A stretch of 64,000 bases of DNA from Alectoria sarmentosa (taxonomy: Eukaryota > Ascomycota > Lecanoromycetes > Lecanorales > Parmeliaceae): NCBI GenBank assembly GCA_009733775.1, contig WOGZ01000090.1, positions 1 to 64,000 of the forward strand. The letters are read 5' to 3'. The position numbers and the translations under genes are program-made. Below the pieces are notes generated by a model, which did not search any database, was not told where the DNA came from, and saw only the letters and a list, made by a program, of their open reading frames with translations. Each line of letters opens with the position of its first letter. Position 1 is the first letter of the stretch. Below, one piece after another: positions 33,360-44,571 of the stretch.

Positions 33360-34829
33360 TTAGCCGGGCAGTACCAGTGGGATTATAGCTCTGTCTCGGA
33401 TATCAGCAATATTTAATATCAAAAGAGACGATCTCATCTGCACATACCCAATCACCAATGTAGCCGCAACCCCGAGTAAAGCTCGCGTCCTCACTTTTTC
33501 CTTCTTCAATTCCTCCCCTAAAAGCCTAGCCCTCTTTGCAGGCTGAAGTTCATTATCTGCGGATCCATCGGACTCCTCGTCCATCTCCTCTGCCTTTCGT
33601 TTCGCTTTCGAGGAGCTGCCCTCCCCATCTGCCTTCCTGGCCACTGCAACCATTTCTGTCGCTGTCTCAATCATCTTCTGCGGATCTTCTGGCAACGGCA
33701 ACTCTGGAACGTCCGTGGGCATCTGGATCTGCACCGTGGTGGTCTCTTCTCTTTCAGAATCACCCTTGGTTTCAACGTTCGACTCGACGACGATTTTGAC
33801 CATCTTGCCCTCCGCTGATTCCGGCTCTGCAGTCGACGTACCGTCAGGCGTCGTATGGTCTAGGGTAGCTTGTAGAGACGCGCTGGCCTCAAGCGCTGAT
33901 GCTGCGTCTGCCTCTTTGGCGGCCTTTGTTGCTCTAGGCTTCTTCGTAGATGGTTTGGCAGGGCTAGCATTTTTCGCAGGAGAAGTCCCTCTAGGTCTAC
34001 CTCTTGATTTTGGGGTGGAGGCGCGAAGATTTGTTCCATTCAAAGCAGGTAGGAGAGTCCGGTCGTTTGCCGTGAATGTAAATTTCGGCGGGGTGGAGAT
34101 GGCCTTCATCGTAGGGTCGTCTGTGCCTAGAGAGATTGAGGCCTCGTCTAGGAGGGCATGAATCCATGGGACTATTCCGTAATCTTGTGCAAGCTCAATT
34201 GCTGGAACACTGTCAGTCGCCCATTTCGCAACGTCTATCGGAGCAACGCACCGTATAGTTCAGAAACCCAAACGTTGCCTGCCACCTCGTCCTGTGCCGT
34301 GGAGGGTAGGCTCTTGACGTAATCGCGTTCTGCATTCTCTTCCGAATGCTTTGCCCATGGGAATGCAGCCTTGAACATTCCAGTCGCACTCACATAGCCA
34401 TCAGTGCTACGTCTCTAGAGAAACGACGAAACCATCAGCGGTTGGCTGGCTAGTATAGCGATACTCCAGGAACACGTACCATGAGGAAGTAAACTTCGGG
34501 GGTTGGCTGATTTTGATGAGGTGCGAATATCTCGGATCCTTTCAGATTACGCGGTAGCGGAGCGCGGAGGTGTGCATAGTCAAAAGGTCCCAGGTTTTCT
34601 GGCTTTGTAGCGTTTGAGGTTCCAACTTGTCCAGGTTTTACAGCTAGATTTGTCTGTCCTAGCCTGCGCTTCGCGATGAGTTCGTTGTCTATTTGGGAGC
34701 GGATTAGCAACGAAGGCGGGCTCCAAATTTGGGTGGGATCGTACGAGGTTGTGTCTTCTCAGGCGCGAGGAGAGGATTGCGCTTGTTTGGCAGTGGTCGC
34801 TCAGAGGTTCCATTAGTCTGTAACGACAT
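33360..34829 (-). CDS. bqt4: Bqt4-type inner nuclear membrane protein (KilA-N/APSES fold)
   Basis: In fission yeast Bqt4 anchors telomeres to the inner nuclear membrane through an APSES-like domain and a C-terminal membrane helix. Exons 34829-34745, 34688-34480, 34414-34252, 34201-33448 and 33390-33360; 413 aa. The KilA-N/APSES-like domain is seen from LPRNLKGSEIFAPHQNQ through EVYFLMRRSTDGYVSATGMF, KAAFPWAKHSEE, VWVSELYAIELAQDYGIVPW to IHALLDEA (about residues 55-175). A low-complexity middle follows (RGRPRGTSPAKNASPAK, Lys/Ala/Glu-rich) with a bipartite-like basic stretch. The tail ALLGVAATLVIGAIIPLVLP is a single membrane helix completed by the last exon; without that splice the helix would be interrupted by MRSSLLILN.., which supports the intron. 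Divergent from Rho-GDI. Confidence 0.88.
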
Positions 34830-35447
34830 TGCGACTGTCTCCAAGCTTCAGTCAGTGTTGTTGTGAATGTACTGACGTCGATGGCTAGCGGGCGGGTGCC
34901 AAGCGCGTCGAAAGAAGTCTGGTGTTTGCCAATTAATTCGATCGTGTACCTCGTCGTCGACGGAATCGCGCGCTCGATATGATGCTGTCACAGTGATGCT
35001 GTAGTTATACTATTGTGAGATGGAAAATGAAGGGCGGGTGAGGTGTTCTTCCGCTTCAGGCCAAACCGCCGGACTAGCTTAGGGGGAAATCTGGGGGTGG
35101 CAGGGTCGGAATGGGTGGCTGAGAGCAAATTCGTGGCTGGCTGTCTAGGCTTTCACCGTCGCAATAGCACAACGTTACGGGAGTGAGCAAGGCAATAAAT
35201 AAGATCCAACCGAGGTTACTCCTGATGTAGTACAGGTTTTGTTGTTCGTCGAGGTTGTTGATGTCGTGTTTCAAGATTGCGGAGGGCGGAATAGTTTACT
35301 TGGCCCATGAGTGGATCACTGAAGCGAAAGAAACCCCACCCATCTGAACCTGAACCTGAACCTGACCCTCTCATATCCACCTATGCTGTTAAATAGTTGT
35401 TGACCTTCACCAACAGCCTCTTTCTTGACATTTCCAGTCTTTACAAT
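34830..35447. promoter_or_regulatory. Divergent promoter region, Bqt4 / Rho-GDI
   Basis: About 620 bp. A short CTGAAC hexamer repeat (about 35344-35366) sits 80 bp before the Rho-GDI ATG. No other feature seen. Confidence 0.45.
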
Positions 35448-36544
35448 ATGGCTAGCCAAGGCGAGGATGATCTCCAGGCCTCCACGACCGAAGGATTCAA
35501 GGTCGGAGAGAAAAAGACCGTCGAAGAATATGCAAAGCTCGGTGAGTGCATGAAGCTAAGTTCTGACGACAGACCTTCGTCTACTTTCCATTTTGCGCTC
35601 AACTCCTTATTCATAATGCCTTCCCTAAGAAGAATCAAGTCTGTTCAAGATCTGTATATCATGTTGGATAATCTCATGCCCTTGAAGAGGTCCCAATTAT
35701 CCTCTTATGATGTTGAGAACCTTTTCGCGGGATCGATATGGGAATCATCCCGCAATTACACCCCGCTTCTCTTCTCTTGCAAGCATCTCCCACCCCTTCG
35801 CAATATTCTCGACTTATCCTGATGAAGTTCCCTTATCACCCTTATCACCTGAAGAAGTTCCCTTGTCTTCCTTACCCCTCAAAGCTTCCTCCTAACATCC
35901 GCCCTCCCAGACCAAAATGACGAATCACTCAACCGCTGGAAAGCCTCTCTCGGCATCTCCTCATCCCCAGCCATCCACGTCGATCCCAAAGACCAGCGTC
36001 GCTGTGTCATCAAATCGCTCGCTCTCGAAGTCGAAGACCGCCCCGATATCACCATCGACCTGACCGCCCCTGGTTCCGTCGAAGCTTTGAAGTCAAAACC
36101 TTTCACCATCAAGGAGGGAGCCAAGTTCCGTATGAAGGCGAATTTTGTGGTACAGCATGATGTGCTGAGCGGGTTGAAATACTTGCAAGTTACAAAGAGG
36201 AAGGGGATTAGGGTTGCGAAGAACGAGGAGATGATTGTAAAAAAAAATCTCCTTTCTTTTTCTTCAAATTGAACGACAGGACCAGAAGCTTATGTGATTC
36301 ACTGGTAGGGTTCGTTCGCTCCGAACACGCAGGATAAGCCTGTGTATGAGAAAAAGTGTAAGTCTCGGATGAAGCATCTATTGCATTCCTTCTAACAGGT
36401 CTTCTCTCAGTCGAGCCAGATGAGGCGCCGACAGGCATGCTGGCGAGGGGGCACTACGATGCCCTGTCGAAGTTTGTGGACGACGATAATCATCAGTTCT
36501 TGAAGTTTGAATGGTCTTTCGACATCACGAAGGAATGGAAGTGA
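35448..36544 (+). CDS. RDI1: Rho GDP-dissociation inhibitor
   Basis: Cytosolic chaperone that extracts prenylated Rho GTPases from membranes. Exons 35448-35541, 35911-36236, 36309-36357 and 36411-36544; 200 aa, the family size. Visible are the N-terminal regulatory arm (GFKVGEKKTVEEYAKLDQND, ESLNRWKASLG) and the immunoglobulin-like fold: VIKSLALEVEDRPDITIDL, FTIKEGAKFRMKANFVVQHD, VLSGLKYLQVTKRKGIRV, EAPTGMLARGHYDALSKFVD and the closing FLKFEWSFDITKEWK. Intron 1 (35542-35910) is 369 nt, several times the local norm. It stays open in the reading frame for about 90 codons before its first stop at 35820-35822. Confidence 0.94.
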
Positions 36545-36864
36545 GCCAGGCTGGAACGAGCTGATGACTGAGGCTGCTGCATAGTACTTGCGAAAATAGA
36601 CATTTGCTATCCATAATTTCCCCGATCTGCATCATCAGATACTGAGATAGGTAGTTAAGCTGCATTGCATCACAAGCATGTGCCTATTTCGCTCTTTGCA
36701 TCATACCCAATGCTGCGAACTGCCTTGCCTTAGTACATCCGGATCGTCCCTCGTGCCACACGTGAAACAGACCGGAAGAGTGCTCTCTTCGAGCTAATAA
36801 ATTCGGTCAGTAACCATGTGGGAAAAGATGGAGCCCGGCAGCTCACTGACGGTCTATGATTCTG
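36545..36864. other. Intergenic between convergent genes
   Basis: 320 bp of 3' flanks of Rho-GDI and the BTB gene; nothing else seen. Confidence 0.5.
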
Positions 36865-37670
36865 TCACTCTTGCCCGTTGACTGGTGATTTGGAAGTGGC
36901 GGCACGAGGCTTGACATAGTAGTCGGTGCGTTTAGATTTGAAGTCGGCGATGACTTTCTTAGCGCCGGTCCTAAGTTGAGATTGCGCGAACGCCAAGTCG
37001 AAGAGAAAGTCTTTGGGGTAGTCCTTTCTCGTATCCTCCTTGAACCATTGGCATGGTGCCCGGGGAGGTTTCGGGGTGTACCTGTCATTCGGAGTCATAA
37101 TAGCGAGGCATACCATCCAATCAACGAACAGTCTTCGAAGAGAAGAGTCCTCTGGCGTACTGTCGTAGACCCGAGGCAGTAAGGAAGTTGGTATCTGATT
37201 TTGGGAGGACTGTTTATTGATCAGGACGTCGATCGCCGCATTTTGAAGATTTGGTATGCCGCGTATCTCTCCAAAGATGTAGAGGCCCACCAGAGAGGTC
37301 CACGAGATGTCTACGTCTAATTCACCCGTTGCAAGCACATGGCCAGCGTACACCCAGAGCTCAAAGCGTTCGAACATGGTAGCGTCCTCACCCGGTAACT
37401 CAAGCACTTGTTCTGTAGCCTCCTTGAAGCCACCCTCGAAAGCGGCTTGGAAGTAGGGTGCCACATTGCACAGGATCTTCTTGTGGAGTTTGAAGAGTGT
37501 TTTGCCCGGGCCTACTTTCACCTGGACCATGTCGGTGCCGAAAGAGTCTCTAGAGAAAGGCATTCAGTTTCACAGCTTGATTTTTGCCCCAAAGGTACGG
37601 CAGGAACGTACTTGTCAATCCGGCGCTTTTTGTTGACGTGCTCCGTAGAGTCTGCAGAGCTTGACGACAT
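36865..37670 (-). CDS. BTB/POZ domain protein
   Basis: Fungal single-BTB proteins are mostly uncharacterised; BTB folds dimerise and can bind Cullin-3. Exons 37670-37612 and 37549-36865; 247 aa. The short first exon ends in a basic KKRRIDK. The BTB fold follows: VQVKVGPGKTLFKLHKKILC, APYFQAAFEGGFKEATEQVL, ELPGEDATMFERFELWVYAG, then LVGLYIFGEIRGIPNLQNAA. The C-terminal 100 residues (helical, with SSLRRLFVDWMVC) are typical of this fungal subgroup. Confidence 0.88.
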
Positions 37671-37953
37671 CTTATCCTCCGATTGGACCGCCATGAAAAC
37701 GGTTCAGAAATGGCTAGGGTTCGGTAGTTCAAGATGTTGTGATGAGGTTTGTTGTCGGTTGGGAGGATTTTTCTAGTGAGGCAACAGCGATTGACAAGTG
37801 AATTTTGGAATAGTTCGCCAAGATGAGCCTTAATGGCGTGCAAATACGGCAGTGGCGGATCACAGGCACATTTTTCAGCACTGTGAAATGGAACGATCAG
37901 AGATTGCGGTAGCGACCATGAGGAATTAGGAATTTTGTGACATGAAAATCATC

Positions 37954-40459
37954 TTAATTAACCAACTTATCTCCTTCCTCACCCTCCTCACTCTCACTCT
38001 CTTCCTCCTCACTACCCTCTTCCTCGCTCTCACTCTCCGTCTCCTCCTCCGTGCTCCCCTCCTCACTCTCCTCCTCCTCCGCCAACCAATCATCCAACGT
38101 CTTATCCTTCGCCCCTCCGACTCCAATCTTCCCTAATCCCTTCTTCTCAACAGCATTGTCCAACTCCCTTGCTGCCGGCATGTCCTTCTTCTCCCCATGA
38201 GCCTCCTTTCCTCCCACCTCGTCTCTCAATTTAGCCTCCGGCTCCTCTCCTTCCTTAACCCACTCAGGCAAGCTCTCGTAGCCCATCACACCATCTGTAC
38301 CAGCTGCTTCGACGCCAATAACAAGACTACTTGAGCCTATCAACAGATCCTTTCGGTTTTCGGAAGGAGAGGGAGTGTGAGGAACCGGCTTTGGCGCGAG
38401 GAGTAGGAGGGAAGCTAGTTGAGTGGACTGAGGGTTAGATAGCAGAGCACGATAGAGACGAGTGCGGTCTCGGAGGTCGTAGGAGGTATCATAACGGATT
38501 AAATGGAGGATGTAGTTCCAGAGGAGTGGAATTGGGTGAGTGGAATCTTTCTCTGGCTCTGGTGCTGGCTGGTCCGTTGAGGGCGCCGGGTAAGTATCTT
38601 GCCAGCCATTTTCTTCGGCCGGGGCTGAAATTTGTACCGAAACATCCTCGACAGCTGGCGTTGATGGAGCGTCTGCTAGTTGTTCTGTTTGAGGAGGGCT
38701 TGTACGGAGGAGGTAGTGTAGATAGACTTTGGCGGCTAGGAGGACGATCTGCAGTTTTGCGGCTTCGGACTCGTCAGCAAAGCCTTTGGCTAGGATCCGC
38801 AGGACATCTGGAGCGATATTGTCTTCTTCTGGAAGGCCGGAGAATTCTCCAACGAGCCAGACAATGCTTGCTCTTGCTTCAGAGTTCGTGGTAGTGTCAA
38901 GATTCTTGGCAAGTCTGATCACCGTTTGCACGTGCTCTTCAGGATTTTGTTGGATCAGATGCCGTATAACTGTCAGCGACTCGGCCACAAGACCTCCGTC
39001 TTGACTTGAAAGCTGGTCCAGTAAAAGTCGTAAGCATCGCGTCGACGCCGTGCTCTCATTTTGAGCACATCTTCCAATAGCCCGCACGCTCTCCTGTACC
39101 AAAACAGTGTCTGCGGCCCGCGTGAAATGCTCAAGCTCGCTCAAGATCAGCTCTTTCATATGCGACTCGCAGTGCGGAAATATCAAGGTCAAGATCTCGA
39201 ACTTCGACCGTGAGACATCTGGAGAATCTGTGGCTCGCACCAAGAAATGGCCGACGTATCTGACGAATGACTCGGCTCGGACTAGGCAGACGGCAACAAG
39301 GTTGTTCATTGCGACTTGCTGAATATCTAGTGGGCTTCTCAACAAGGCCACCAGGGGTCCAATAGCAGCGTCGATATACTCGGAGGTACCAAGATGGAGG
39401 AAGCAGCGAGCCGTGGATACAATGACCGCAGAATTTCGGCTTGATAATAGAGGCTTACAGGATCTGAGGAAGAGCTCTAGATCAGGGTCCAGCACTTGGA
39501 CTTCTTCTCCCGAGTATTCGTCCTCTTGCTCACTCGCTTCATCCTCATAGAACCCTTTGCTCTTGTTTTTCTTCACCCTCTTCGTCCGTATGGGAAAGCA
39601 CTTGCGGGCGTAAACTATCAAAAGGTTCAAAGTAGCAAGTTGACCCCACTCGTCCATGTCAACCAGCTTCCTAACAAGTCCTTTGTAATGTTTGTGAATG
39701 AGATCCATGCGCTCCGGGCAAACCTCCAGGAATGCATTGACTGCAGGTCCTACCACATAATACTGCTTATCTCCTAGTAAAATAGACAGGTAGTCCAGAA
39801 GCTGAGGCAAAGTATTAGGATCCAATCTATAGCACTTCGGTATTGCCAAAGCCGCAGCCTTCCGCACATATGGGCTCATGTCCGCACAGCCTTTCTTGAT
39901 CCCAAGAGAGACTATCTGACTGATGACAGGTACCTTGATACCTGACATGACTCGCAAAGCCATTGCACGGACTTGCGGGCTTTGGTCACTAAGAGACTTC
40001 TGTATCGTATTAATGGAGAGCAATGCAAGGTCCGGCTCTGACTCCGCATAATGCAGGAGATAGATATAGACCAGCTTTTTGATCTCAATGTTTGGACTGG
40101 CAACATTTTTGATTACTGCCGAAAAGAAAGGTAGACAGGGTTTAGAGCGGTACATCATCTATACTTTCAATATCAGAGAATATCCCGGTCCAAAGGCGGC
40201 GAAAGATCATACGCTGATGACCTTCCGCAGGCCTTCCAATATCTCCCTGTCATTACGGCTGTCCAGCAATTTCTTTGTCTGAGCAAATGGCAAATCTCTG
40301 TTCGAAGGGCGAGAATTGACAGTTCTTGCAGATCCAGCGGACTGTGCTGCCTCCAATGTCAATTCACGTGCTGGGGTCAGAATCAGCCCTGCTGGAATTA
40401 TCGAGTACATGATCCAAACCTGTATCCAGCATCGATGATATTCTTGATATCGATTCCAT
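37954..40459 (-). CDS. APL6: AP-3 adaptor complex subunit beta
   Basis: Large subunit of AP-3, which sorts cargo from Golgi/endosome to the vacuole. Exons 40459-40420, 40370-40213 and 40158-37954; 800 aa. The first two splices restore MESISRISSMLDTARELTLE and LLDSRNDREILEGLRKVIS, the usual family start. The adaptin trunk is clear: LVYIYLLHYAESEPDLALLS, MALRVMSGIKVPVISQIV, VRKAAALAIPKCYRLDP and EWGQLATLNLLIVYARKCF. The C-terminus is the expected Ser/Glu-rich acidic hinge (LAEEEESEEGSTEEETESES.. GDKLVN), encoded by the CTC/CTT-rich stretch at 37970-38110; no ear domain follows, as in many fungal AP-3 beta chains. Intron 1 has the weak donor GTTTGG. Confidence 0.92.
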
Positions 40460-40845
40460 GTCTAATTGCTGGAAAAAGATTCCTCCAATGCATTGCTCTT
40501 TAACAAACGGATACTCCACATCAACCAATCGGCAAGTGTTGCTTAGTAATATCGGCCATGGCTCCCATTGGCTGAGACTGATATTGTCTTGGCAGCAAGA
40601 AGCCAACCATCGAAGCCATGTAAATGAAGCCACGCTACGGACGTATGCAAGCATAAAGACAGGAAGTCATTAAACTAGAAATACAGTTGGGAGTTTGACT
40701 GTGCCATTCTATCAGATAATCAAGCAGCCTCGATCTATGGAATAGGCTACCAGTATAATGGCAAACTCACAGAAACACTGCATCTTTTCCCCTCCAATAC
40801 CTTCATTTTAGAAACAGTTCCTAAGGTCGGACAGAGCACCTCAAG
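40460..40845. promoter_or_regulatory. Divergent promoter region, AP-3 beta / 40.8-kb gene
   Basis: 386 bp between two start codons; no gene or specific motif seen. Confidence 0.45.
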
Positions 40846-41562
40846 ATGCATCTTCCAAACACCTCCATAGCTCTAAAACCGCTGCTATGCACAGACTTCA
40901 TCAACTTCATCCTCCGCCATCACACGACGCCAACAACTCTCATCATCTGCTCCAGCCGCGAAGCTTTTCTCCAGGAACTCCAAGCCAGTATTGAACACAC
41001 TCATCCAAGAGATCCCACAGCAGATCTAAACGATGAGACGTCGCTCGATGGCACCGACCCGCCTCCGCATCCTCTTTTGATCCCAACAATCCATCTCATT
41101 GCCAAGTCACGTTCTGTCAATCTAGCCTTTGTGCCTACATTACCTCACCTGCGCGCGTACTTGGCAACGTATACGCACGATTTCAAGCCTGAGTCATCTC
41201 CTTCCACTAGTACCAAGCCAGGTTCCCAGTATCCGATGCTGGCAGTCTGGGGCTTGGCCAGTCTTCACCGCTCGACTGCCGAGCACTCTGCACAAGGCTT
41301 ATCTCGTTCTCTTGCTATAGCTATTGAGACAGCGAAGCTTAATGGGCAGCGACTGGTGCTGGCGGAGTCAAGGGCATCGAATGGCGAAGTTGAGTACGAG
41401 GGTATTGGCAGTGGAGGGGAGCCATGGAAGGAGGAAGTGCCGCTTCTGAGTGGGAGTGTGCGGTTCGGAGGGGAAGACAGGGCGTGGGCTGGAAAAAGGG
41501 TGGAAGTTGGGAAGGTAGTTGGAAGGTGGTGTCAGTTTGTCACGGTTGGCGACGGAGGTTGA
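40846..41562 (+). CDS. Conserved fungal protein, possible RecA-fold (Shu/SWSAP1-like)
   Basis: Single exon, 238 aa. I do not recognise a named family. A strand-like TTLIICSSREAFLQELQ near residue 30, then SVNLAFVPTLPHLRAYLATY, then PMLAVWGLASLHRSTAEHSA followed by QGLSRSLAIAIETA and LVLAES, and a C-terminal KRVEVGKVVGRWCQF resemble the order of strands in degenerate RecA-like proteins such as Shu-complex subunits or SWSAP1. A Walker A motif is not seen. The real-gene call rests on length, codon pattern and this ordered hydrophobic architecture; the RecA-like idea is inference. It is convergent with the F-box gene, 81 bp away. Confidence 0.75.
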   Translation: MHLPNTSIALKPLLCTDFINFILRHHTTPTTLIICSSREAFLQELQASIEHTHPRDPTADLNDETSLDGTDPPPHPLLIPTIHLIAKSRSVNLAFVPTLPHLRAYLATYTHDFKPESSPSTSTKPGSQYPMLAVWGLASLHRSTAEHSAQGLSRSLAIAIETAKLNGQRLVLAESRASNGEVEYEGIGSGGEPWKEEVPLLSGSVRFGGEDRAWAGKRVEVGKVVGRWCQFVTVGDGG

Positions 41563-41643
41563 AAGAATTTTTCGGGCTGAATGGACGAAGCTGAACTTCT
41601 GCAAAAGCTTCATTCTTCGACGCCGTCAAAATTAAATGTGACT

Positions 41644-43142
41644 TTAAAAGGAGACATAATGCTTGCTCAACCCTTGTTTGAAGACATCTTCCAATACGAC
41701 TTCATACGGTCCTTCATCTTTCCCGTACAGTCCAGTCTGCCCGTATGGGCCTTTGCTCGAAAAGTTCTTTTCCGGTGGCCACCTCCCATCAGACGCGACC
41801 TCAGCGACGTCCAGGTTACCATGGACACGAAAGCGACGAGGCTCGAAGATCCAGTTGTTGATGAAGATCTCGATATCCAATTGTACGCCCATTTTCTCGC
41901 GCAGGTTCATAAGACAGCGAGCTTGATCGAGAATGCGCCAAAATTCGGTTCGCGCCTTTGCTGAGGTTTTCATCGATATTGGATGATAACCACATACGGT
42001 GCCGACTCTAATTTGTATTTCGCCGCTCCAGTTGACAGAGGTATCAGCAAAGAAGTCCTGGCAGATTGAGGGCAGAGACAGGGACAGGTTCCGTAAGCGA
42101 GGACATTCGAGGATCTTTGGGCAGAGATGCTGCTTTTGACCATACAAAGAATTTGGATCCGGATGCTCGAAGCCATCAGCTGTCAGTGGCGAGTGCTCTA
42201 AGATCTCCAGCGTTGCGTCCGAAGAGTTGGCGAGAGCCCCAATGCCGTCGATCGTGACTGAGGCGGTACCTGTAATGTGCAGATCTCGTAGATTGACCGC
42301 AGTATGGGAAATGGCGATAAGATCGTCATCTGTCAGCGGCATGAAGTTCGATTGTCCGAATATCTTCAATCGCTTGAGCCCACTGAAGTCAACTCTCGGA
42401 GAATTCAGCGGCTTCTTGTCGACTTGGTTCCTAGCGTTGTCTATCTGCGACTGCTTGAGATCGACGGCGAGGAGTTCCAGCGACGAGATACTATGGTGGT
42501 CTTTGTTTCGCCCAAGTAGCCTTGACCAGACCTCCGTACTCCCGTATCTTAATGCAGTCCATGGAAGCGTTACATATTCCAGGTTGGTGCAACGGCGAAT
42601 TATTCCGAAGATCATTGCATTTGTTTCTAGACTGTAGTACCCGACGAACGAAATCCTGCGCACGCACCAAGCTAGTGCGGGGTTGCTCTCAAAAAGCTGA
42701 AATGTCTTTCTCAAAGAGTGGTAGGGGTCACGGTAGACGGCAATGCTGGAAAGGTTTGTTTGTACGGTGTGGATTTTCCCAGGCTGTATCCATCTGAGCG
42801 GTCGAGAGTCAGCTATCATCGAGAAGGATCTGGTGTGGAAACGGTAACCCACCTTTCGCTTCCTCTCCAACGTGTGATATACAGGTTCCTAAGAGCATAC
42901 TCCGAAGCCCATTGGTGGCATTGTCGATTGACTTGTCGAATAGCATCGACGGCATTCCACTTCAGCATATCTGGGGGTATCTGGCCTCTGACTACACGTT
43001 GCATTCGTACATCTTTTAGAGGTTCGGGTGCCTGGCTTAGACCGTAGGTGTATTGAGCATTTTCTTGGGTGTTGAATTTTGCGGCTTCTTCGAGAATGGC
43101 CGAAAGTAGCTCGTAGGGGAGGTCGTTTATGTTCGCAGGCAT
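41644..43142 (-). CDS. F-box/LRR-like protein
   Basis: Likely substrate receptor for an SCF ubiquitin ligase. Exons 43142-42853 and 42793-41644; 479 aa. An F-box-like N-terminus (INDLPYELLSAILEEAAKFN) is followed by VNRQCHQWASEYALRNLYIT. The rest has irregular leucine-rich units: CVRRISFVGYYSLETNAMIF, RRCTNLEYVTLPWTALRYGS, FSGLKRLKIFGQSNFMPLTD, AVNLRDLHITGTASVTIDG and CPRLRNLSLSLPSIC. The target is unknown. An in-frame ATG 12 nt upstream (MCHT) is possible. Confidence 0.8.
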
Positions 43143-43917
43143 GGTGTGACACATAAGAGGAAGGAAGAGATGCTTGAGAGTCTAGGGGCGCTGAATGTTA
43201 GCAGAGTATCTACCACCTGGGGCCTTCAGCCAGGTATTATATCCCCAGCGAGGCGGATTTCCAAGGCAGAGACCCCGCTCTCATCACGCAATCTCTGAAG
43301 ACTTTGCAGCATCGTGGGGTCAGTCTCAAACGCCATTAGTCAATCGCTTGAAAGACTTGGAAGAAATAAGAAGTCAAACTGACGTAAATTGGGGGTAATA
43401 GTATTTTCCATGATTGGCTGCGGTGCAAGCTCCGATGCTTAGGTAAGCAAATTCATCCTTGGCGCCGGTTCGGATGACTTCTACAGAAAGACGCCTCTCT
43501 AATTTTAGAAGCTCGACTACGCTCACGGCTTTGTTGCCGCTCCAGAGACTGAATTGGACGTAAAACAACCCACTCTCAACTAGTGAATGTCACCTATAAT
43601 TCGCCCCTCTGCGAAGATAGAGCAGTGAACAATTGCAAACACTTTCTGCCAACGGTTCTTGTTAAAGCGGAGGGTCGGCCATATAAAATGGGCGGGTAAT
43701 CTGAGATACAGGAATAGGCGCTGTTAGGCGTCTTTGCATCATTGTACCAACCAGCTGTGAAGATAATTGTGGATTGGTATAGCTTGATATCCTATGAGGG
43801 CGGTAGTACCATTGATGCGTTGGCACACGACAGTGTATTGTTTGACGTTCTAGAGACATCGCCGAGCCCTCCATGGCCTGGCAGCGTGAGCAAACACGCT
43901 ACAAGATCGCTTGTTCT
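43143..43917. other. Intergenic, F-box gene promoter side
   Basis: About 775 bp with only short frames; nothing recognised. Confidence 0.4.
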
Positions 43918-44571
43918 TTATTTCGAATGCCGTAAATGACCACAGAGGTCTGCGACCGAATGGATGACATGCCCAGAGTTGAGGTCGCTCAGCAACATGT
44001 TTCTCTTCCCACTGCTCGCATCTGGCAATGGAACAACCGCCCCTGCATTGTACATTTGCATGATGTGCGGAGGAGCAGGCACCTTTCCTTCCCGATTTTG
44101 CAATGCCTCCTGCAAGATATTCCTTGACCACCAATATTCCTCAACCTAAAACTCTCATCAGCGACTGCAGGCTCCATCTCTTAGGGAACCGACCCAGTCT
44201 AAAATCAATGCCCGCTCCCAGTTACATTGTCTGGATAAGTGAAGCTCGAACTTGCAATTTTCGTCATTGATGCTGATTTCGATCGTATGCTCTTCGGATG
44301 GCATTGCCCCAGAGTCTCTGATGCAAGTCTCGACTTCGAGGAAAGCCCTAGCCTCCGGCCGTCGATCTCGCACCTTGTGACAGGCAATTCTGACGGCCAG
44401 CTCATGGGCAAGACTGGTTGAGTTTGCAGAATGGACCGATGAAACGGACGAGACTGGTTGGCCTAAGTCTAAAGAAGAGACTTTGCCGGTTGACTTTGTA
44501 GAATGGACCGAGTGACCGGGTGGTACGGAAAATACAGTTTCGCCCAAGTCTAAAGAAGAGATTTTGCTCAT
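43918..44571 (-). CDS. Hypothetical protein with an internal duplication, possibly two exons
   Basis: The frame 44571-44158 codes 137 residues starting MSKISSLDLGETVFSVPPGH. Its first 50 residues contain two related units (SSLDLG.. then HSVHSTKST; SSLDLG.. then SSVHSANST), a recent tandem duplication also obvious in the DNA. The remainder (PEARAFLEVETCIRDSG, FELHLSRQCNWERALILDW) is not recognised. A further minus-strand frame (about 44110-43918: EALQNREGKVPAPPHIMQMY, then NAGAVVPLPDASS) follows a CTTGCAG acceptor and may be a second exon, but the donor is not certain. Function unknown. Confidence 0.4.
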
